Shown here one piece after another: positions 11,541-25,294 of a stretch of 64,000 bases of DNA. Made by a program: the position numbers and the translations under genes. A model generated the notes under the pieces. The model did not search any database and was not told the origin of the DNA. It saw only the letters and a program-made list of their open reading frames with translations. This DNA comes from Conoideocrella luteorostrata (lineage: Eukaryota > Ascomycota > Sordariomycetes > Hypocreales > Clavicipitaceae), in the NCBI GenBank assembly GCA_032433595.1, contig JASWJB010000077.1:62001-126000 (forward strand), written 5' to 3'. Position 1 is the first letter of the stretch; each line of letters begins with the position of its first letter.

Positions 11541-13526
11541 TCACGCCTTGCTGTCTTTCTTAGCCCACTCCCTTAAATCATTCTTCTTGATCTTTCCCGT
11601 GCTTGTCTTGGGGAGTTCCTGGACCACCTGAACCTCTCTCGGCACCATGAACTTGCTGATATTGCTTTGGTTCCTGGCCCAAGAAATGACATCCTCTCCA
11701 CGGACAGCCTTGCCCTCCTTCACCGTGATGTAGGCTTTTGGACGCTCACCCCAATGATCGTCCTTCACCGCCACCACCCCCGCTTCAAGAACATCCGGAT
11801 GTTGTACAAGCATGCTCTCCAACGCTACAGACGAAATATTTTCCCCGCCTGAAATGATGATGTCTTTGGCTCTGTCTAGAATCTGTGCGCTGCCATCGGA
11901 ATGCCAAACAGCCAGGTCTCCAGAGTGCAGAGCCCCTCCCGCGAAGAGCTTCCGTGTGGCTTCGGCATCCTTGAAGTATTCTTTGGCGCAAATATTACCA
12001 AAGAAAACAATCTCTCCGATTTCTTGTCCATTTTTGGCCACGTCGATGAGCACGCCCTCGGGCTGGTCGGGCTTAATGATTCGGATAGGCAAGCTGGTCA
12101 CGAAGCCGTGGCCCTGGCGAGCCATCTTGGCGTATTTTTGCTGAGGAGTGAGGTTGTCCCATTCTGGTAGATGGTAGCATTTTGTGATAGGTCCGTAAGT
12201 TTCTGTCATGCATTAGCGGGCTGTCTGTTGCTCTCTGTTGATATGTCTAATGCTCACCTGTCATTCCGTATACATGAACGGGCATGAGGTTGAGGTTGGT
12301 CTGTGAGAGAAGTTAGTATGAATGGGGCTGATTATGATGGAAGGGGCCATTCCTACCATCTGCTCAAAAAGGTGACCGGAAGGTGGGCTAGCAGCAACTG
12401 TGACTTGTACAGGGTTGGGTAGCTTTTCTGCTTCTTTCGCAGCTACTAGGAGGGTATTGACAGTTGGTGCTGCGTTGAAATGAGTGATGCCTTCTTCCTT
12501 TAGAAGCTTCCAGATGAGGGGGTAATCAATTTTTCTCAAGCACACGTTGAGTCCCCGAACAGCGACGACAGACCAAGGGAACGTCCAGCCGATGGCGTGG
12601 AACCTGAAGGCCATCAAGTCAGTTTTTCGTTTGTTGAAGATGGGAATCAATGCCCATGTATGTGTGTGGATGTGAAGGAACACTTACATAGGAAGAGTCC
12701 AGAGATAGCGACACCGGCCGTGGTTGAGACCAGACTCGATTACGTTTCCTAGAGCCGCGAGATAAGCACCGCGGTGGGTATATACAACACCCTTTGGCCG
12801 TGACGTGGTTCCAGATGTGAAAGGAATAGCCAGCATATCGTCCTCGTTGGTGGCTTGCGAATGTAGACCAGCCCAACCGCAGCCGCCTTGGTCTTTGTCG
12901 TAAGCAAGACCCTCCAGAATAGCTTGGTTGAACTGGCCGCTTGATGGGCCGTTGGTGACATCCGTGTCCTGCAGAAGCAAGAGTAGTTAGCCAGCCATTC
13001 CAATGTGTGAGAGGTAATTTCGCAGGCCAAAGAAGCCCTCTGTTCCCCAACTCACAATATCCACAATCAACGGCACCTTGCTGTGCTTCTTGGTGAAGGC
13101 GCCGAGCAAGTGCTCGAACTCCTTGTCGACAATGATACAATCCACATCGGCATATTCAAAAATGTAGGCAATGTCATCCTCCTTGAGTCTGTAGTTGGCA
13201 GGGACAATTACACCGCCGCCGGCAACAATGCCGTATATCGACTCGAGGAAGGCGGGTGTATTCGGCGCCAGGATACCGACGCGGGCCAGCTTGTGCTTCT
13301 TGAAGTAGTAAGCCAGGCCTCTGGCTCGGTCCGCGAGCGCTTGGTAGGAGCGGCGCAAGGCGACGCCATTGGGGGTTATGTGGAAGATGGCGTCGGCGTT
13401 GGGTTCGACTGCGGCGGCGCGTTCGAGGAAAAAAGTCGGCGAGAGGTTGTGGATGTGAGGCGGAGGTTGGGGTTGAGGGAGCAGGTGGCCGAGGATGGAC
13501 CTGATGCGCGAAGGCGGCCCGGACAT
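11541..13526 (-). CDS. AMP-dependent acyl-CoA synthetase/ligase
   Basis: Five exons (13056-13526, 12688-12968, 12357-12603, 12258-12300, 11541-12202) give 567 residues. The adenylate-forming motifs are in order: P-loop TSGTTSRPKG (about residues 208-217), YGMTETYG rebuilt across two splice sites, HSGDLAVW, DRAKDIIISGGENIS, and the catalytic lysine in TSTGKIKK. Overall it resembles plant AAE-like and fungal medium-chain acyl-activating enzymes that form acyl-AMP and then acyl-CoA. The protein ends Ser-Lys-Ala, which is close to but weaker than a canonical peroxisomal SKL signal. The stop codon lies inside a perfect GTGAGT donor-like sequence. The 5' leader is long and T/C-rich. Confidence 0.88.
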
Positions 13527-15115
13527 ATTGACTGGTGTCTAAGAAGGTGGGTGTGATCTGAAGAATGTATTTAAAATGAGGATGAAATAGGTTTATGAAG
13601 CAGAAGAGCTGTTTGAACACAGATACACAGCAGGGCCAGAAGAGAAAGGAGGACAAGAAACAAGACGAGAGGCGGATGGAGTATTTGGCCAGGGTCGCCG
13701 GCAAACGGGACGTGATGGTCGGCTCAGGAGCGGCTGGAGTCGTGGGACCGCGGTGATCTGGAGCTTCAATGTCAAGTTGTTCCTCAAGGCCGAGACTAAA
13801 ATACACAGACCCTAGCCGCCGTTCCTAGCCCACATCGTCTTTCCCCGCAATCGAATTGACTGTAACTCATCCGTACGCAACGGAGTGAATAAATAGTTGG
13901 CAGGTTAGATCTTCAGCTGATACTGCGGAGAACTAGTATTCCAGTCCAACTGAACCCTGGCTGGCGGTCACGGTTCCGACTGTAGGTCCACCAGCCCTCA
14001 TATCCAAGGCGCCATAACTAGCTATATGTCGGATCCGAAATGGGGTCGTGACATGTTATATTCGGCAGAATGTCGTTCATGCAGGACACGAGTGTCGTAA
14101 GCACAAGACGCCAATGCATTTGAGTACAGACGGTGGGCGCTCTTTGGCAGTTTACCATTCGCATTCGCCATGTCTCTGCCGCGGCAAACATCACCCCACA
14201 GTCTACCGCGCAATTTCCCGTTCGGAAGGTTGGCCCTGGGTGAGTGAGTCCTGGCTGATTCCGCAGCTTTCATGGTTTAGCATGGTTATATACAGCTCTG
14301 TACTCCGTATACCCAGAAATATGTGATTACATAACTACGACCCAACCCGGCTGAGGGTATACGAAGAATGATGATGACTAGTTATGGACTGCCCGGTAAG
14401 CAGGGAGAAAGGCATTTAATATTTTCCTTGCTGCCTGCTGCGTCTGCCCCGCGCTGGTGCTTCCTCCCGACTGAAGCTAGTAAGCTCACCTCCCCACTTG
14501 TTGATCCCCAATGAGACTAGAACGGGACATGACAACAGCTATCGCTATCAGAAGGAAGCCTACGTCGCAGTGCTGCAATCAATCGAGCAGCTTACATCAA
14601 GACGCCAACCGTATCCATATCCCTCGACGGCCCACGACTAGCCATCTTCGTTTAGATGTTGCGTAACCGCAGCCGGAGCTTTGCATGTACAGTGGCATGA
14701 GGAATTCCTGATCTAGACCGGCTATTTTTATTTCAGATACGAGTCGTGTCCCCTTCCGCCACACTCGGAGTGTTTCAGCAGCCGTTCATACGTCGAGTTC
14801 ACTGCATTGCAACCAGTACCGATCACACCACAGTCGTGTCCAGTAGTTACTTGCACTTGGCCATGGGAAGACGGCTGATGACTTTCTCCCGTTTTTGTAG
14901 CTAGAGAAGACGCAAATTACCTCCTGCTTCGCCCTTTCACTTCCGGTATGATGCTTGGCCGCTCTCCTGGTGGGAATGATTCGAACTACCGATTGCTGTC
15001 CATGGAGATCGCTTCCATCACTCTCCGTCCGCAATGCGAGGTGAATCAAATGCTAACAGGACTGAAGAGAACAGTAGATCGGTTGGTAACCCACGCTCGT
15101 TTACTCTAGATCCTT
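13527..15115. other. Divergent intergenic region (ligase / VPS9 gene)
   Basis: Upstream of both neighbours. One exact TACTCCGTA at 14301-14309. No gene or RNA recognised. A sequence around 14980 resembling a tRNA T-arm has no matching acceptor or anticodon arms. Confidence 0.4.
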
Positions 15116-17446
15116 ATGGCTTCGCGAACACCTAAAGGTTCAGACGCCGCCCGGCAGGCCGTTCCTCGCATGCCTTCGTTCTCACAACCGGCCAGTCAAG
15201 ACGATGGCGACAGCCTCAAGCTACCGAAACGAGCAAACACCTTTCAACACAATTCTATTAACATATCACACGCCAATGACGATGATACAGAAAGACCAGA
15301 CGCTTTCGAGTCCGGTGGTCACAGTGACGTTGAAGACAATGCAGACGCAACAAGGACCTCTGTGGAGTTGGATGAGTTGCCAATCGAGCTGATCACTTTG
15401 ACGGACAGGTATAAATGATTCCTAGCTTGCCGCAGCGGAGTCCTTCTAACGTCTTTCCCCCAGTTTCATCGAATCTCTCAGCGCCAGAGTGCACTCGACG
15501 CCACCAAATATGGAGAAGCTTTCACGGCTGTTTCAGGACTTTTATGTGCTTGCTTCATCTCATATTAATACACATATCAGCGCTCTTGCTACCAGACAAA
15601 ATCGCGGCACTTCGCCTGCTCCTCCAGCATCATCAATATCCTCAGCCGCGAGTCGATTTAGATCAAAGGCAACCTCGCTGAGTGCAAAGGATAAGCCGAA
15701 GTTGGAGACGGAGCGACAGATGATTACGGCTGACGAGCTTGCCAGCCGCAAAAAAGCTAGGAAGTCGTTGGAGGCAAAACGAGGGACGCTAGAAGAGGCT
15801 ATCGAACGGAGGGTATGTGAGGGCATATATGGGAGGATCTACCGACATAGAAGCACTCAAGACGAGGCTCAAGACGAGAAACTCCGCTCAAAAACGGCAG
15901 CCTTGGCTCTTGTCGGAATTAGCCCTGTTGATTTGGGGGTCGATTATGGCGAAAAAGCAGCGCAGAGCACGGAGGCTACCGAAAAAGTCACAGCCCAGAT
16001 GCGGGAGTCACTGAGTGAAGCAAGAGCAGATATCACCAGGATGGGCGAGGCAAGATATCCTCTTGCCAAAGCCAACCATTTGAAAGCGGCTCACAAGAGC
16101 ATTGTGGAAACGCTGGCAGAAGTTCATCCATCCGCATCCGCAGACGAGATTATGCCCATGTTGATATATACACTCATCACTTTGCCACCGGAAAATCTTC
16201 ATGTTATTAGTGACCTACACTTCATCCAGTTCTTCCGCTCGGAGCCGAAGCTGACTGGCGAAGCTGCGTATTGCCTGACAAATCTCGAGGCAGCAATTAG
16301 CTTCCTCCAAACTGTGGATTTATCTACCCTGCGAGCAGATGAACACCCTTCAGGACCTCCGAAGCCTGATAGTCAGGTAGGCACACCCAAGACCGAGACA
16401 TTCCCTCCGGCCTACGGATTTGCGGCACCTCAAAGCGCCAGCGAGTCCAACAGCGACAATGCGATGGCATCGAAGCCTGCTCTGTCATCATCCGGCCTGA
16501 AGGCCCCCCAAACTTTTAAAAACAGGAGGCTTAGTGATCTTGTCAACACCCCCGCTCAAGCCTTTGGTGCTGCAAGCGGTGCTGTCTTTAGTACTGCCGA
16601 CCAAGGTATCAAAACAATTTCCAATAGCTTGGGCGATAGCTACTCATTCCTTCTTGGCAAGCTAAAGGAGCGCCAAGAAGGACCAAAGGAGTCCATCGCG
16701 GTTCCACGTACATTAGATGATGCCCGTAAACTTGTTAGCACTCCGCCTTTGGACGAAGACGACAACGGGAGTATCTCTAGTTCCATTGTAGGCTCTGAAG
16801 ACATAGATCAAGCCAAACGCCCATCTGCCCGTGAAGATCGCGTGCTCAGCCTCATTGGTGGCCGGCGAGATGCCAGCGCCGACAGTGCTCGCAGTGGTGA
16901 CAATTCTTCCAACAAGAAGGTTGGGTCTATGGAAGATTCAAAAGCGTCGAAAGCAAATGCAAATACAAATATGAACATGCCTACATCATCGACTCCAACA
17001 CCAACTCCAGCCGTGCTAGACTCGGTACGGAATTTGGGAAGCTCATTTAACCCTATCGGACGGTTGTCTAGCATGAGCATGATGCGCGGGTTTGGACGTA
17101 GCACACCTACTCTTGCATCCAAAGATGGCAGTCAAGCAACTGATGGTGGCGACCTGGCAGCCGTAAGTTTTTTGTTCTACCCACTGGTCTCTTTTATTAA
17201 TAATCGGAAAATTTTTGGGGAAAAGAAGAAGACAAACTAATTTGGTCTGAGTAGGCATTCCCAGACATCGCCGCAGCCCTACCACCTAAACCGGTTATCG
17301 TGCCAAAAATTGCGCCCCCGAACAAGCGATTTGTCGAATTGCAAAGTCCGGGTGACCTAAAGCTTGGTGAGGTTCGTGAATTGTTAAAAGATTATAGACG
17401 TTTGGCTGTTGCTTTGAAGAATCTCGGCGCTTTTGATGACAAATAA
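15116..17446 (+). CDS. VPS9-domain guanine nucleotide exchange factor (Muk1/Vps9-like)
   Basis: Three exons (15116-15408, 15464-17162, 17255-17446) give 727 residues. The first joint makes TDSFIESLSARVHS; the second adds a C-terminal exon ending LKNLGAFDDK. The VPS9 core lies at about residues 290-385, with HPSASADEIMPMLIYTLI, then HFIQFFRSEPKLTGEAAYCL and a following helix, which matches the Rab5/Vps21 exchange-factor catalytic layer. The helical bundle just before it is also recognisable. The N-terminal 100 and middle 250 residues are Ser/Pro-rich and likely disordered. In yeast, Vps9 and Muk1 activate Rab5-type GTPases in endosomal transport (family knowledge). No ubiquitin-binding CUE domain is seen at the C-terminus, which favours the Muk1 type over Vps9. 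Confidence 0.82.
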
Positions 17447-18511
17447 ACTATACATAAAATTAGGACATAGTAATGGCATCTAGCTACGTTTTGGGTATGT
17501 GCGAGGACTAAGCTGCAGGACGAATATTGAAAACCTGAATTAATGAGCGTCTCTTACAAGATCTGGCCGAACAGTAACGAAGAAGTAGTAGTTTTAAGCT
17601 CAAGCCTAGCGCTGACACGGGTGATTATATATCCCTGGAGCTGAGTGTACTTTGTCTCGCCGATTTTACTCATAATCTTATTATTGCTGTCTAATTATGG
17701 GATATGCTTACATATAGACCTGAACAAGTGAACTCGCAGGAATGTTGCTGAGATTTAAGAAGAAGCTAGTCTAGAAATCGGGTCACCCGCGTCCGCGCCA
17801 GATCTAAGTTCGAACTGCAACTTTAACGCGACTGACTTGACCAGACTTTATGAGAGACGCCCGGGCAACCGAAGCGCCTTGCAAAAAGTGTTAGCCACTG
17901 CTCCTATTGCAAATGAAGCCGAACCTGTAGTAGCTGATGACCGCAGCTACGTAGGTGTATTCTGAACATGATAGACTCGCTGGCGGTTTGGCTACATACG
18001 ACCTGAAATGAAGTTGTCACTTGTACGAAGCGAAATGGGTATTCATTCATACACGGCAGTAAACTATTGTGTGACGTGGATGAGAGGTTGATATTTTATA
18101 AGCATCGAAATTCTTTTAAAAATTTCCTGCCTGATTGACAGCACACATTGTATATTTATAACTGGGTTCTTGTATGCATAAAATGTATGTACATTTGCTA
18201 TATCAACAGAAACCTAGTTGCTCCATAATACATTATTGAGCATATACATTGCTGAAAAGTCGAAAGTATCCCGGTGGGACTGTTGCCCTCTTTTTTTTTT
18301 TACACATATTGTTGATTCTTGTACCTTCCTTTTTTAATCACGCCAGTCCGTCTAATGTCCCAATGCTACGAAGTAAAAGAAAAGGAGAAAATCATGATCT
18401 CATGTTGGGGCTGTGCAAATGGCGATGAAGTAGCGGTTTAAAATGAATAAATGGGATGTATGTCGATAACGACGTATAGACGAGCAATTATCCCGAACAC
18501 CACGGGTTCAA
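17447..18511. other. Convergent intergenic region
   Basis: 3' flanks of the VPS9 and Trk genes. AT-rich with a T-run at about 18291-18302. No coding potential or structured RNA recognised. Confidence 0.4.
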
Positions 18512-21488
18512 CTAGAACACAGGCGTGGTATCTGCTCTACCCTGCCGTGGTCGCGACGATCCAGTGCTTGATATAGGACCCAGCTCAACTGTGTCGTCGT
18601 TCCGATGAGACAGGTGAGACTCCGTATAGGTTCTCATTGGGCTCAGCGGAGTACCCTGCGTGTCTGTAGAGCTTATTCGCTGGTGGTGGGATGGCCCATC
18701 GCGAGGCACAACGGGCCCGGGGTGAAGAAATGACCTCACGACACTGCCGTTGACTCTTCCACGTTCACGGCTCTTGCTGCGAGTCCGACTCATATTAGTG
18801 CCCTGCCGCTGGAAACCTGATGCCGTAGCGTGAGACATAGCCGTGTTTGTTCTCGCTAGGGCAGCTTCTTGCTCTTCCGCCTCTCTCTTGAACTTTTCTT
18901 CGCTAGGCAGAAGAATAGCCCTGTCGAGGCCATAGGGAAGACCACGGTGTCGACCACGGATCTCCATTGCAACAATGACCAGCTTGCCGACCACAGTAAA
19001 TTGGGAGCATAAGGAAGCATTGACGCCTTTGGCACCCATACTCAAGCCCACAGTACCGTAGGCGCTGACGACTTCGAAAAGGATGTCAAATAAAGAGAAC
19101 CTGTTGGCCACGATTTTCGGTCCTTCACTAATCGTAATAATGAAAAAGCCCAAAAAAACATACCACAAGTCAAATGACAACTGACGCCGTAAGTGAGTTC
19201 CGACGTAGGACAAGGCTGGGACATCCTGATCATCTTCAATGTCATGCTTTTGATACATCCCCAGTGATTTTTCCTCGTAAACGTTGGTGCGACGAATGGA
19301 GATGGCAATCGGGAAGACGGAAATATACATCATGATCAGATAGAGAACAGGTATAGCAGGGTGCAGATCAGACATGCTAACGGCGGAGAAGCCTGCTGTT
19401 CTTGTAGAGGCGGCTTGGAAGAGGCCGATGACGACGCGATTCTTGACACTGAATTGGGCGATGGGCTCGGAACCAAGCTAATGATTTGCTGATTAGCTCT
19501 GGCTCTAAAATGGGGAACGGGGGAAACACCCCACGCGGGGTTACTCACATCAAGGACCATGAAGAATAGCAGGTCAAGCGCGTTTAACACAACCAGAATC
19601 CAAAACAACCACCAGTTGGGGCCAGACGGAAACAGGAGTGTGAAGCACCGACGAGGGTGATCGAGCAAAAACCTCAACTCCTCCCATATACCCGAACCAA
19701 CGGGAGCAAGCTTGGCACATAACCAAATGAGGAAGCGCAGCATGACAGGAAAAGCAGTGTTACCAATCAGGATAAAGAACCAACATACCATGAGGGTAAA
19801 CTCGGAGGTGTTGAAGGATATCATACTGTCAGGTGTGAGGGTGAAGCCAACGTCCATAAACGCCACATTAGAGGTAAAGAATCCCCACCACGTTCTGGAT
19901 ATACCGTCCGCCTCGACAATCTTGCCGTAGTGATCGTTATGGAGAATGAGTGGTAGTAGGCAGACGAGGACCACAAGATGGAAGCCCCAAAAATAGCTCA
20001 GAAGGACGATCGCCAGTGTCCTCAATGACCGATATTCGATGCCTCCCAGTTCTTCTCGCTGCTCCAAAGTCAAGCCAACAAAGTTGGAATTTCGGCCCAT
20101 AGTTGGAGTATAGGAAAGGTATGGCATGTCGTCAGTTTTGGAGTTGGACAAGGCTGAACGAATGGTATCTAAAGTGCGTGTTCGAACGGCGCGTACGGGT
20201 CTTGGGTCTTCGCTATCCTCATGAAACTTATTCTGAGAACGATTGAAGATGCGTGGTTTGCGGAATCTCAGTGCGTCGAGGGTACCGCCGACAGCCTTAA
20301 CGTTGTCTTCGAGTTCATCTCTGTGATGCTTCTCGGGCTCTGTGATCACGATAGTTGACTGACGCTCACGTATACGACCTGGGTCGGTTCCTACACCTCC
20401 AAACTTTGAGTCGGCTGTGGGAGAACGGTTGAGCTGGGCTTGAGTCTCATCGTCTTCATGGACATCATCTGCTTGAAGCCGCCTAGGCCCCAGACCCCGC
20501 TCGGCATCTCTCGGACCAGGGATACGAAGAACTTCATCGTCATCAGGATTTCGTTGACGTTCCACGATCGCAATATGCTCTGCGTGAGACCGATGTTGAG
20601 ATTGAGAAAAGTTGGTGGGGTCATCGTCCAGCCCGTCACTTCGCTTGACTGTATCTGCAAACGTAATTGCTGTATGTCCAGCAAGGTTGTGTGCAGAGGA
20701 TCGACTTCCTCTGCGACCTCCGCCTCCTGCCTGACCTTGGCCTTTCTCGGCTGGGGTTTCGAGAACAATAGGATCGGCTGGCTGCGATTGTTCCTCAGCG
20801 GCAGTCGTGGTCGTAGTATCGCTCTCGTCACTCTTATGAACACCCGCCGGCCTGGACTGGTGATTGTCGCCATCCTCCAACAATATACCGTCGTTGGTGA
20901 TCCTCTGCTTCCGGCCATTTTGTGGAACAAGTGTAATATTTCGGCCGTTGACACCTTGTTCCGCCATGTGCATATCATTTCGGGCCTGCGATTTCGGCTT
21001 GGTAAGAGTTCGACGTCGTTGCCGCACTTCACGTGCCCAGCTCCGAAAACGCTTCTCGAACCAATACAAACGCAGGAAAACTACACAGGCATGCATAGTG
21101 ATCGGGTTTGAGGTCATGGAAAAAAGATAGATCATGGCCTGTTGAAATCCGTTGAGAAGATTCACGTCGACAGGGTTCAGACCGGCTTGGGTGTTTGCTC
21201 CACTGGCGAACATCAACGCATCAATATATGCCAATTCTCCCTTTCCAGCTATAAACATGGCTACCGAGCAGACAATCGTTGCTCCAATGATCCAAAAGTC
21301 TACAGAATTATACACGGTCAGTAAAAATTTCCCTGCGGCTCTAGAAAATGTAGTCGCTGAGACGTGTGAGCGGGCTTATGATACGTACAATGGACTGTTA
21401 TAAAGCTGAAGTGAGGTTTTTTAGAGACGAATGCCGGTTTGGCAGCCTTCAATTGGCCCCAAACATAGGACCGTACTCCTTCCAGCAT
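18512..21488 (-). CDS. Trk-type potassium transporter
   Basis: Three exons (21389-21488, 19549-21299, 18512-19477) join to 938 residues. The first joint gives FITVHYFWIIGATIV and the second gives LDLGSEPIAQFSVKN, both typical of fungal Trk1. Four pore-loop segments are visible: FASGANTQAGLNP, NVAFMDVGFTLTP, ASTRTAGFSAVSM and SAYGTVGLSMG, the selectivity-filter repeats of the Trk/HKT superfamily. Between the first and second repeats lies a hydrophilic loop of about 350 residues, as in other fungal Trk proteins. The C-terminal 120 residues are Ser/Arg-rich and cytoplasmic. The role is high-affinity K+ uptake at the plasma membrane. An upstream ATG-led 33-residue first exon was added because it restores the family N-terminus. 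Confidence 0.92.
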
Positions 21489-24400
21489 GGTGAGTCAAGG
21501 TGTCTGAACTTTGCTATAGAAGCTGGGGATAGTAAAACAAGGATAGGGGGAAAAATATGCGCTGTGGTCGGGCGTATTAAATGAAGTTGGTGGACGGGAG
21601 GGCAACAACTGCAGTCTCCTTTAGTGTATAGTATGCCTAAGTCGTGCGGTAGAGTCGGCGCCGATTTGGGTTTTGTTTGGTGGCGTTGGCAGGTAGTGTT
21701 TTGTTTGGTGGAAAGCCTGACCGGGATGGGGAGGCTTTGAGTACTGAATCTCGGACCTATCTCAGGCGTGAGTCCAATCGTAGGACCTTATGTGCATAGA
21801 AGGGCAAAGCGACATGTTGAGAAGAGCAATGGCGCAATTGCAAACAAGGCGAAAGCAAAATTGATGTCCCTTGGCGTTTGACAATGGGAAGCCTGCCAGG
21901 TCGACCAAATCGGATCGCGAGTGGCTGCAGCGATTCGAGATTCGTATCAAGAGAATTTAAAAACGGAGCCCACGGCGACGGCGGTGCAGGCCACACCCAA
22001 CTCAATTGGCTTGTTGGTAAGTCAGAGAGGGAACAAGGGGGGCGGATGAGGCCAGAGGATTATATAGGAAAGAGCTAAAAAGAGGACAGCGAGTGTGCTC
22101 TTGTCTCGAATCAACGAGGCTCAAACGGGGTTGTTGCTTATCAACAGTGTGGCTTAATTGCGCCTTTTTGGACCTTGTGGATAAACTCTCTGTCAGTATG
22201 CGTTGTTGTACATACGGTGTTCCTTCCTGGTCGAAGAACAAGGTTTATGCAGGCAGGTTGGGTCGAGATCGCGGACGTGAGACCTGCAGAGGCGAAGTGA
22301 ATTCCAGAAGTCGGCAGCGACGTGGCAATCTGCAAGACGACTCGACAGAAAGGCGCAAGGTTCTAAAATCTGCAAGCACAGGTTTCAAAAAAGCGTTATC
22401 GGGGTCGGAAGGCCGGCCAGTGTGATACCAAATAAAGAGACGAGGCCAGGCAAGTTCTGGGTGGAAAGCGAAACAGAAATGTTTTACCAGGAAGTGGAAT
22501 CTTCGGCTGAGGTCGACGTAACTCGATGTTTGTAGGGCGCAAGGAGGTAGGTAATTCAGTCGTCTTGAGCCCGGTGCAACGCGGTCAGATAACGATTTAT
22601 GGCCGTATCGTCGACGGAAGTGTGTGGTGTTGTTGTTCCGGTGATCCAGACCGAATTCTAGATCTTCAGAGTTTTGGGTGTGTTGTACTTGAGCACAATG
22701 GGTCAGGGTCGCAGTCGTAGGCCAAGCTTGCAGGGTCGCCGGCCGCGGGCCGTCTTGCCAAACCCAGTAACTCCTGTCTGATGAAGGGGTCCAGACACAC
22801 CAGCACTGGCCAGCAAGATCAGACACAGAGGTGCAGATAGAAGGCCCCCCGAGGCGTGCGTTGCACGGTGGTGAGGATGATGGCGATGGAGAGATGAAAA
22901 GAGGACGGAAACGACGAGCTCGAGACCAGACGACGTCGTCGGACCGGACGACAATGGCGAGCCAAAATAGCGCTGAAGCCAGCGGCACTGCCGCCACACG
23001 GGGCACGTCTATTCGTGTCTGGCCGGTTGTCTGCGCCTGTCAGTTCGGCACTGGAGTGCTTCCTTGGTGCTTACATCGGTACTCTGTAGCAACTGCGGAG
23101 CGCGCGCCCAGGCTACTACCCCGTAGCTAACTAGCTATTGTACAAAGAGAATTTGGGCCCGCCTCTGAAAACGCCCGGGCTAGCCAGTTTTGGCAGTGAC
23201 GAGTGCGCGCTGACTAGGGCGGTTCCGGAGTGAAGTTATTGAAAGCAAGCAAGCCCTTGCGGAAGGAAACCTTGATTCCAAAACCGACCTTGGCGGTTAC
23301 ACTGAAGACTGCCAAGCATGGCTGAGCAAGCCTTTTTCCAACCTGCTGTCTGCTCGGCACATCGATCTTGAATGCAACAGTTTTCACTTTAATTTGTTGT
23401 TTGGTTGGAGGACCTCTTATCTCTCTCTCTGTTTCCGAGTTAGCAACGTCAGCGACATGGAGTTTCTATCCCAAACAGCCCCCCGGGAGGGGCGTTTGTG
23501 GCCCAGCATCCTGTACAGACCCTTGTCCATTCATGTCATTTCGCAACCATCCTTGTCATATGCATGTGCGCAGCCCAGGTACGGAGTAACTGTTCTACAG
23601 TAGTACACAGCTAAGCTTTCCGTAGCGTGTTCCAGGCATTTCTTTAATTCAGATTTTTTTTGGTACCGACAACTCCAAGACTACGGAGTACTCCGTATGG
23701 ACTTTCCAAATATTGGGGAGTACAATACTGCAATCTGACCGTGTGCCAGCAGGGTGTCCGTTCCAAAGGTCTGCGCTCGTGGCTTCGTGCATCTCGCCTT
23801 GATTTGATTGCTTGAGCAGCCGGCGACCACACAATATGGCGGTGTCCTAGACTTGCCGCTGCACACATTCCTCGGTGAGAAACAAAAGGCGGTCGCTGAA
23901 TACTGGAGAAGATGGGGGCTGGTTTGCTCCATACATCCCTAGTTTTTGCGTCTAATAAGTTCTAGTTCTAGTGTACGGAGTAGGAGTGTCGGTAAATGGG
24001 GCATCGTTGTCATCGTCATTGCTGTTGGTGTCTCCAACCAAATCACCCTTTTTTGATGGCCATTTTATTTCTCTTGGCATCGTCTCTTCCGCGGACGCTA
24101 CTCTTCTCTATGCGGAACGCGTATCGCCGGCTCGATGATCCTTTCCTCTTATCCATCCCGTATGACTGTATCACGGAATCATTGCATCTGCTCGCCCGCG
24201 CTACCCTACCTCAGGCCACGCTACATACAGTTCTAGCAGGACGGGGGGTAACAATAAGCTTCATGGCAAGTTTGTACCGTCAACTGATAATGTGCTCTGC
24301 CGTGTAACCACCATAATGGCTACCTGCAGCCCATTATTAGCCCATTTGTCCTTCGACTTATCCAATCCCAGCCTATAAGCCAGCAGGTCCTACGGAGTAC

Positions 24401-25294
24401 ATCATACATCAGAACTAACTTTACGGAGCACTGTTCCCGGTTCCTAGCAATACTGTACGATTGTCGGAGTACGGGACTTTGATTATACGCAGCACCGGGT
24501 TTTGGCGACTAAACCTTCTACGAGACAGTAGTTTATACTGCCTCTTCTACGCTCTTGCATTTTTTTTCCCACTACCATTCATTCCGACTTCATCAAGCAT
24601 GGTCCGTCTGACATACTAGTACAATACTTAACGACGGCCCCAGTGAGGACCGTTGCACGCCGTAGATCTCTAGCTGTGGATCATAAACCACGCATCGTTT
24701 CATGGAGCGGCGCCCAGCGCGTGCTAAATTAGCTGCTGACTGGAACACAGACGCAGCTTGCTATTGGACAAACTATGATGCCACTCTGCTGGAGTACCAT
24801 TCACGGTCTGCCCAACACCAACTTCCAGTCCACCAATATCTTCAGATAAATAAGATTTAGCGCATTACGCGCTTTAGTGCCATAGTGTTGATAGATCAAC
24901 AACTCCATGAAGTAGATCCTTGGAATTACGTAAACATAATGACCAAGCATGAGTCGATCGCCAATCATCCACGAGCGGAAGCTATTAGTCCCTCTACAAG
25001 CTGTCTTCACATCTCTACTCTGTAAAAGCGAAGGTAATGGTCAAACATCTACCATGATTTGCAACATATCATCCAGCATGGAGGGTGGGTATGTTTGTTT
25101 ATATTCTTTGTTGGCAATTTCCATAGTAACTCCAATTTATGTTAAGCCCAGTATGCAACGCCGTGATTGTAATCAATATGCTTCAAACGCTGGAACGGCA
25201 TCCCTGATGTATCAATGACCTTCTAATTGTCCCTCAACATGACCCATGCAATTTTAAACTCGCAGAGACTGATTTGTTCACCATCATTATGCGC
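21489..25294. other. Gene-poor interval of 3.8 kb
   Basis: Upstream of the Trk gene and 3' of XPB. No gene recognised: the longest open frame (minus strand, 22245-23006) has no domain, no splice context and odd composition, so it is not called. The interval holds five exact copies of the 9-mer TACGGAGTA or its complement, at 23580, 23682, 23689, 23974 and 24391; two of them form a perfect palindrome. From about 24.8 kb the sequence becomes AT-rich. Confidence 0.45.
23682..23697. repeat. Perfect 16-bp palindrome of the recurring 9-mer
   Basis: The 16 bases TACGGAGTACTCCGTA read the same on both strands. They consist of one TACGGAGTA and one TACTCCGTA sharing a central TA. Other single copies of the motif are at 8058, 10030, 10058, 14301, 23580, 23974, 24391, 42601 and 42608. 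Function unknown. Confidence 0.85.

Noticed and set aside
13083..13556. 157-residue plus-strand open frame
   Set aside because: Shadow of exon 1 of the acyl-CoA ligase on the opposite strand.
14930..15000. Possible minus-strand tRNA around GATTCGAACT
   Set aside because: The flanking arms do not pair into a cloverleaf.
20440..21111. 223-residue plus-strand open frame
   Set aside because: Antisense to the hydrophilic loop of the Trk transporter, with no domain.
22245..23006. 253-residue minus-strand open frame upstream of Trk
   Set aside because: No recognised domain, arbitrary composition and no splice context. Treated as a chance frame in GC-rich DNA.
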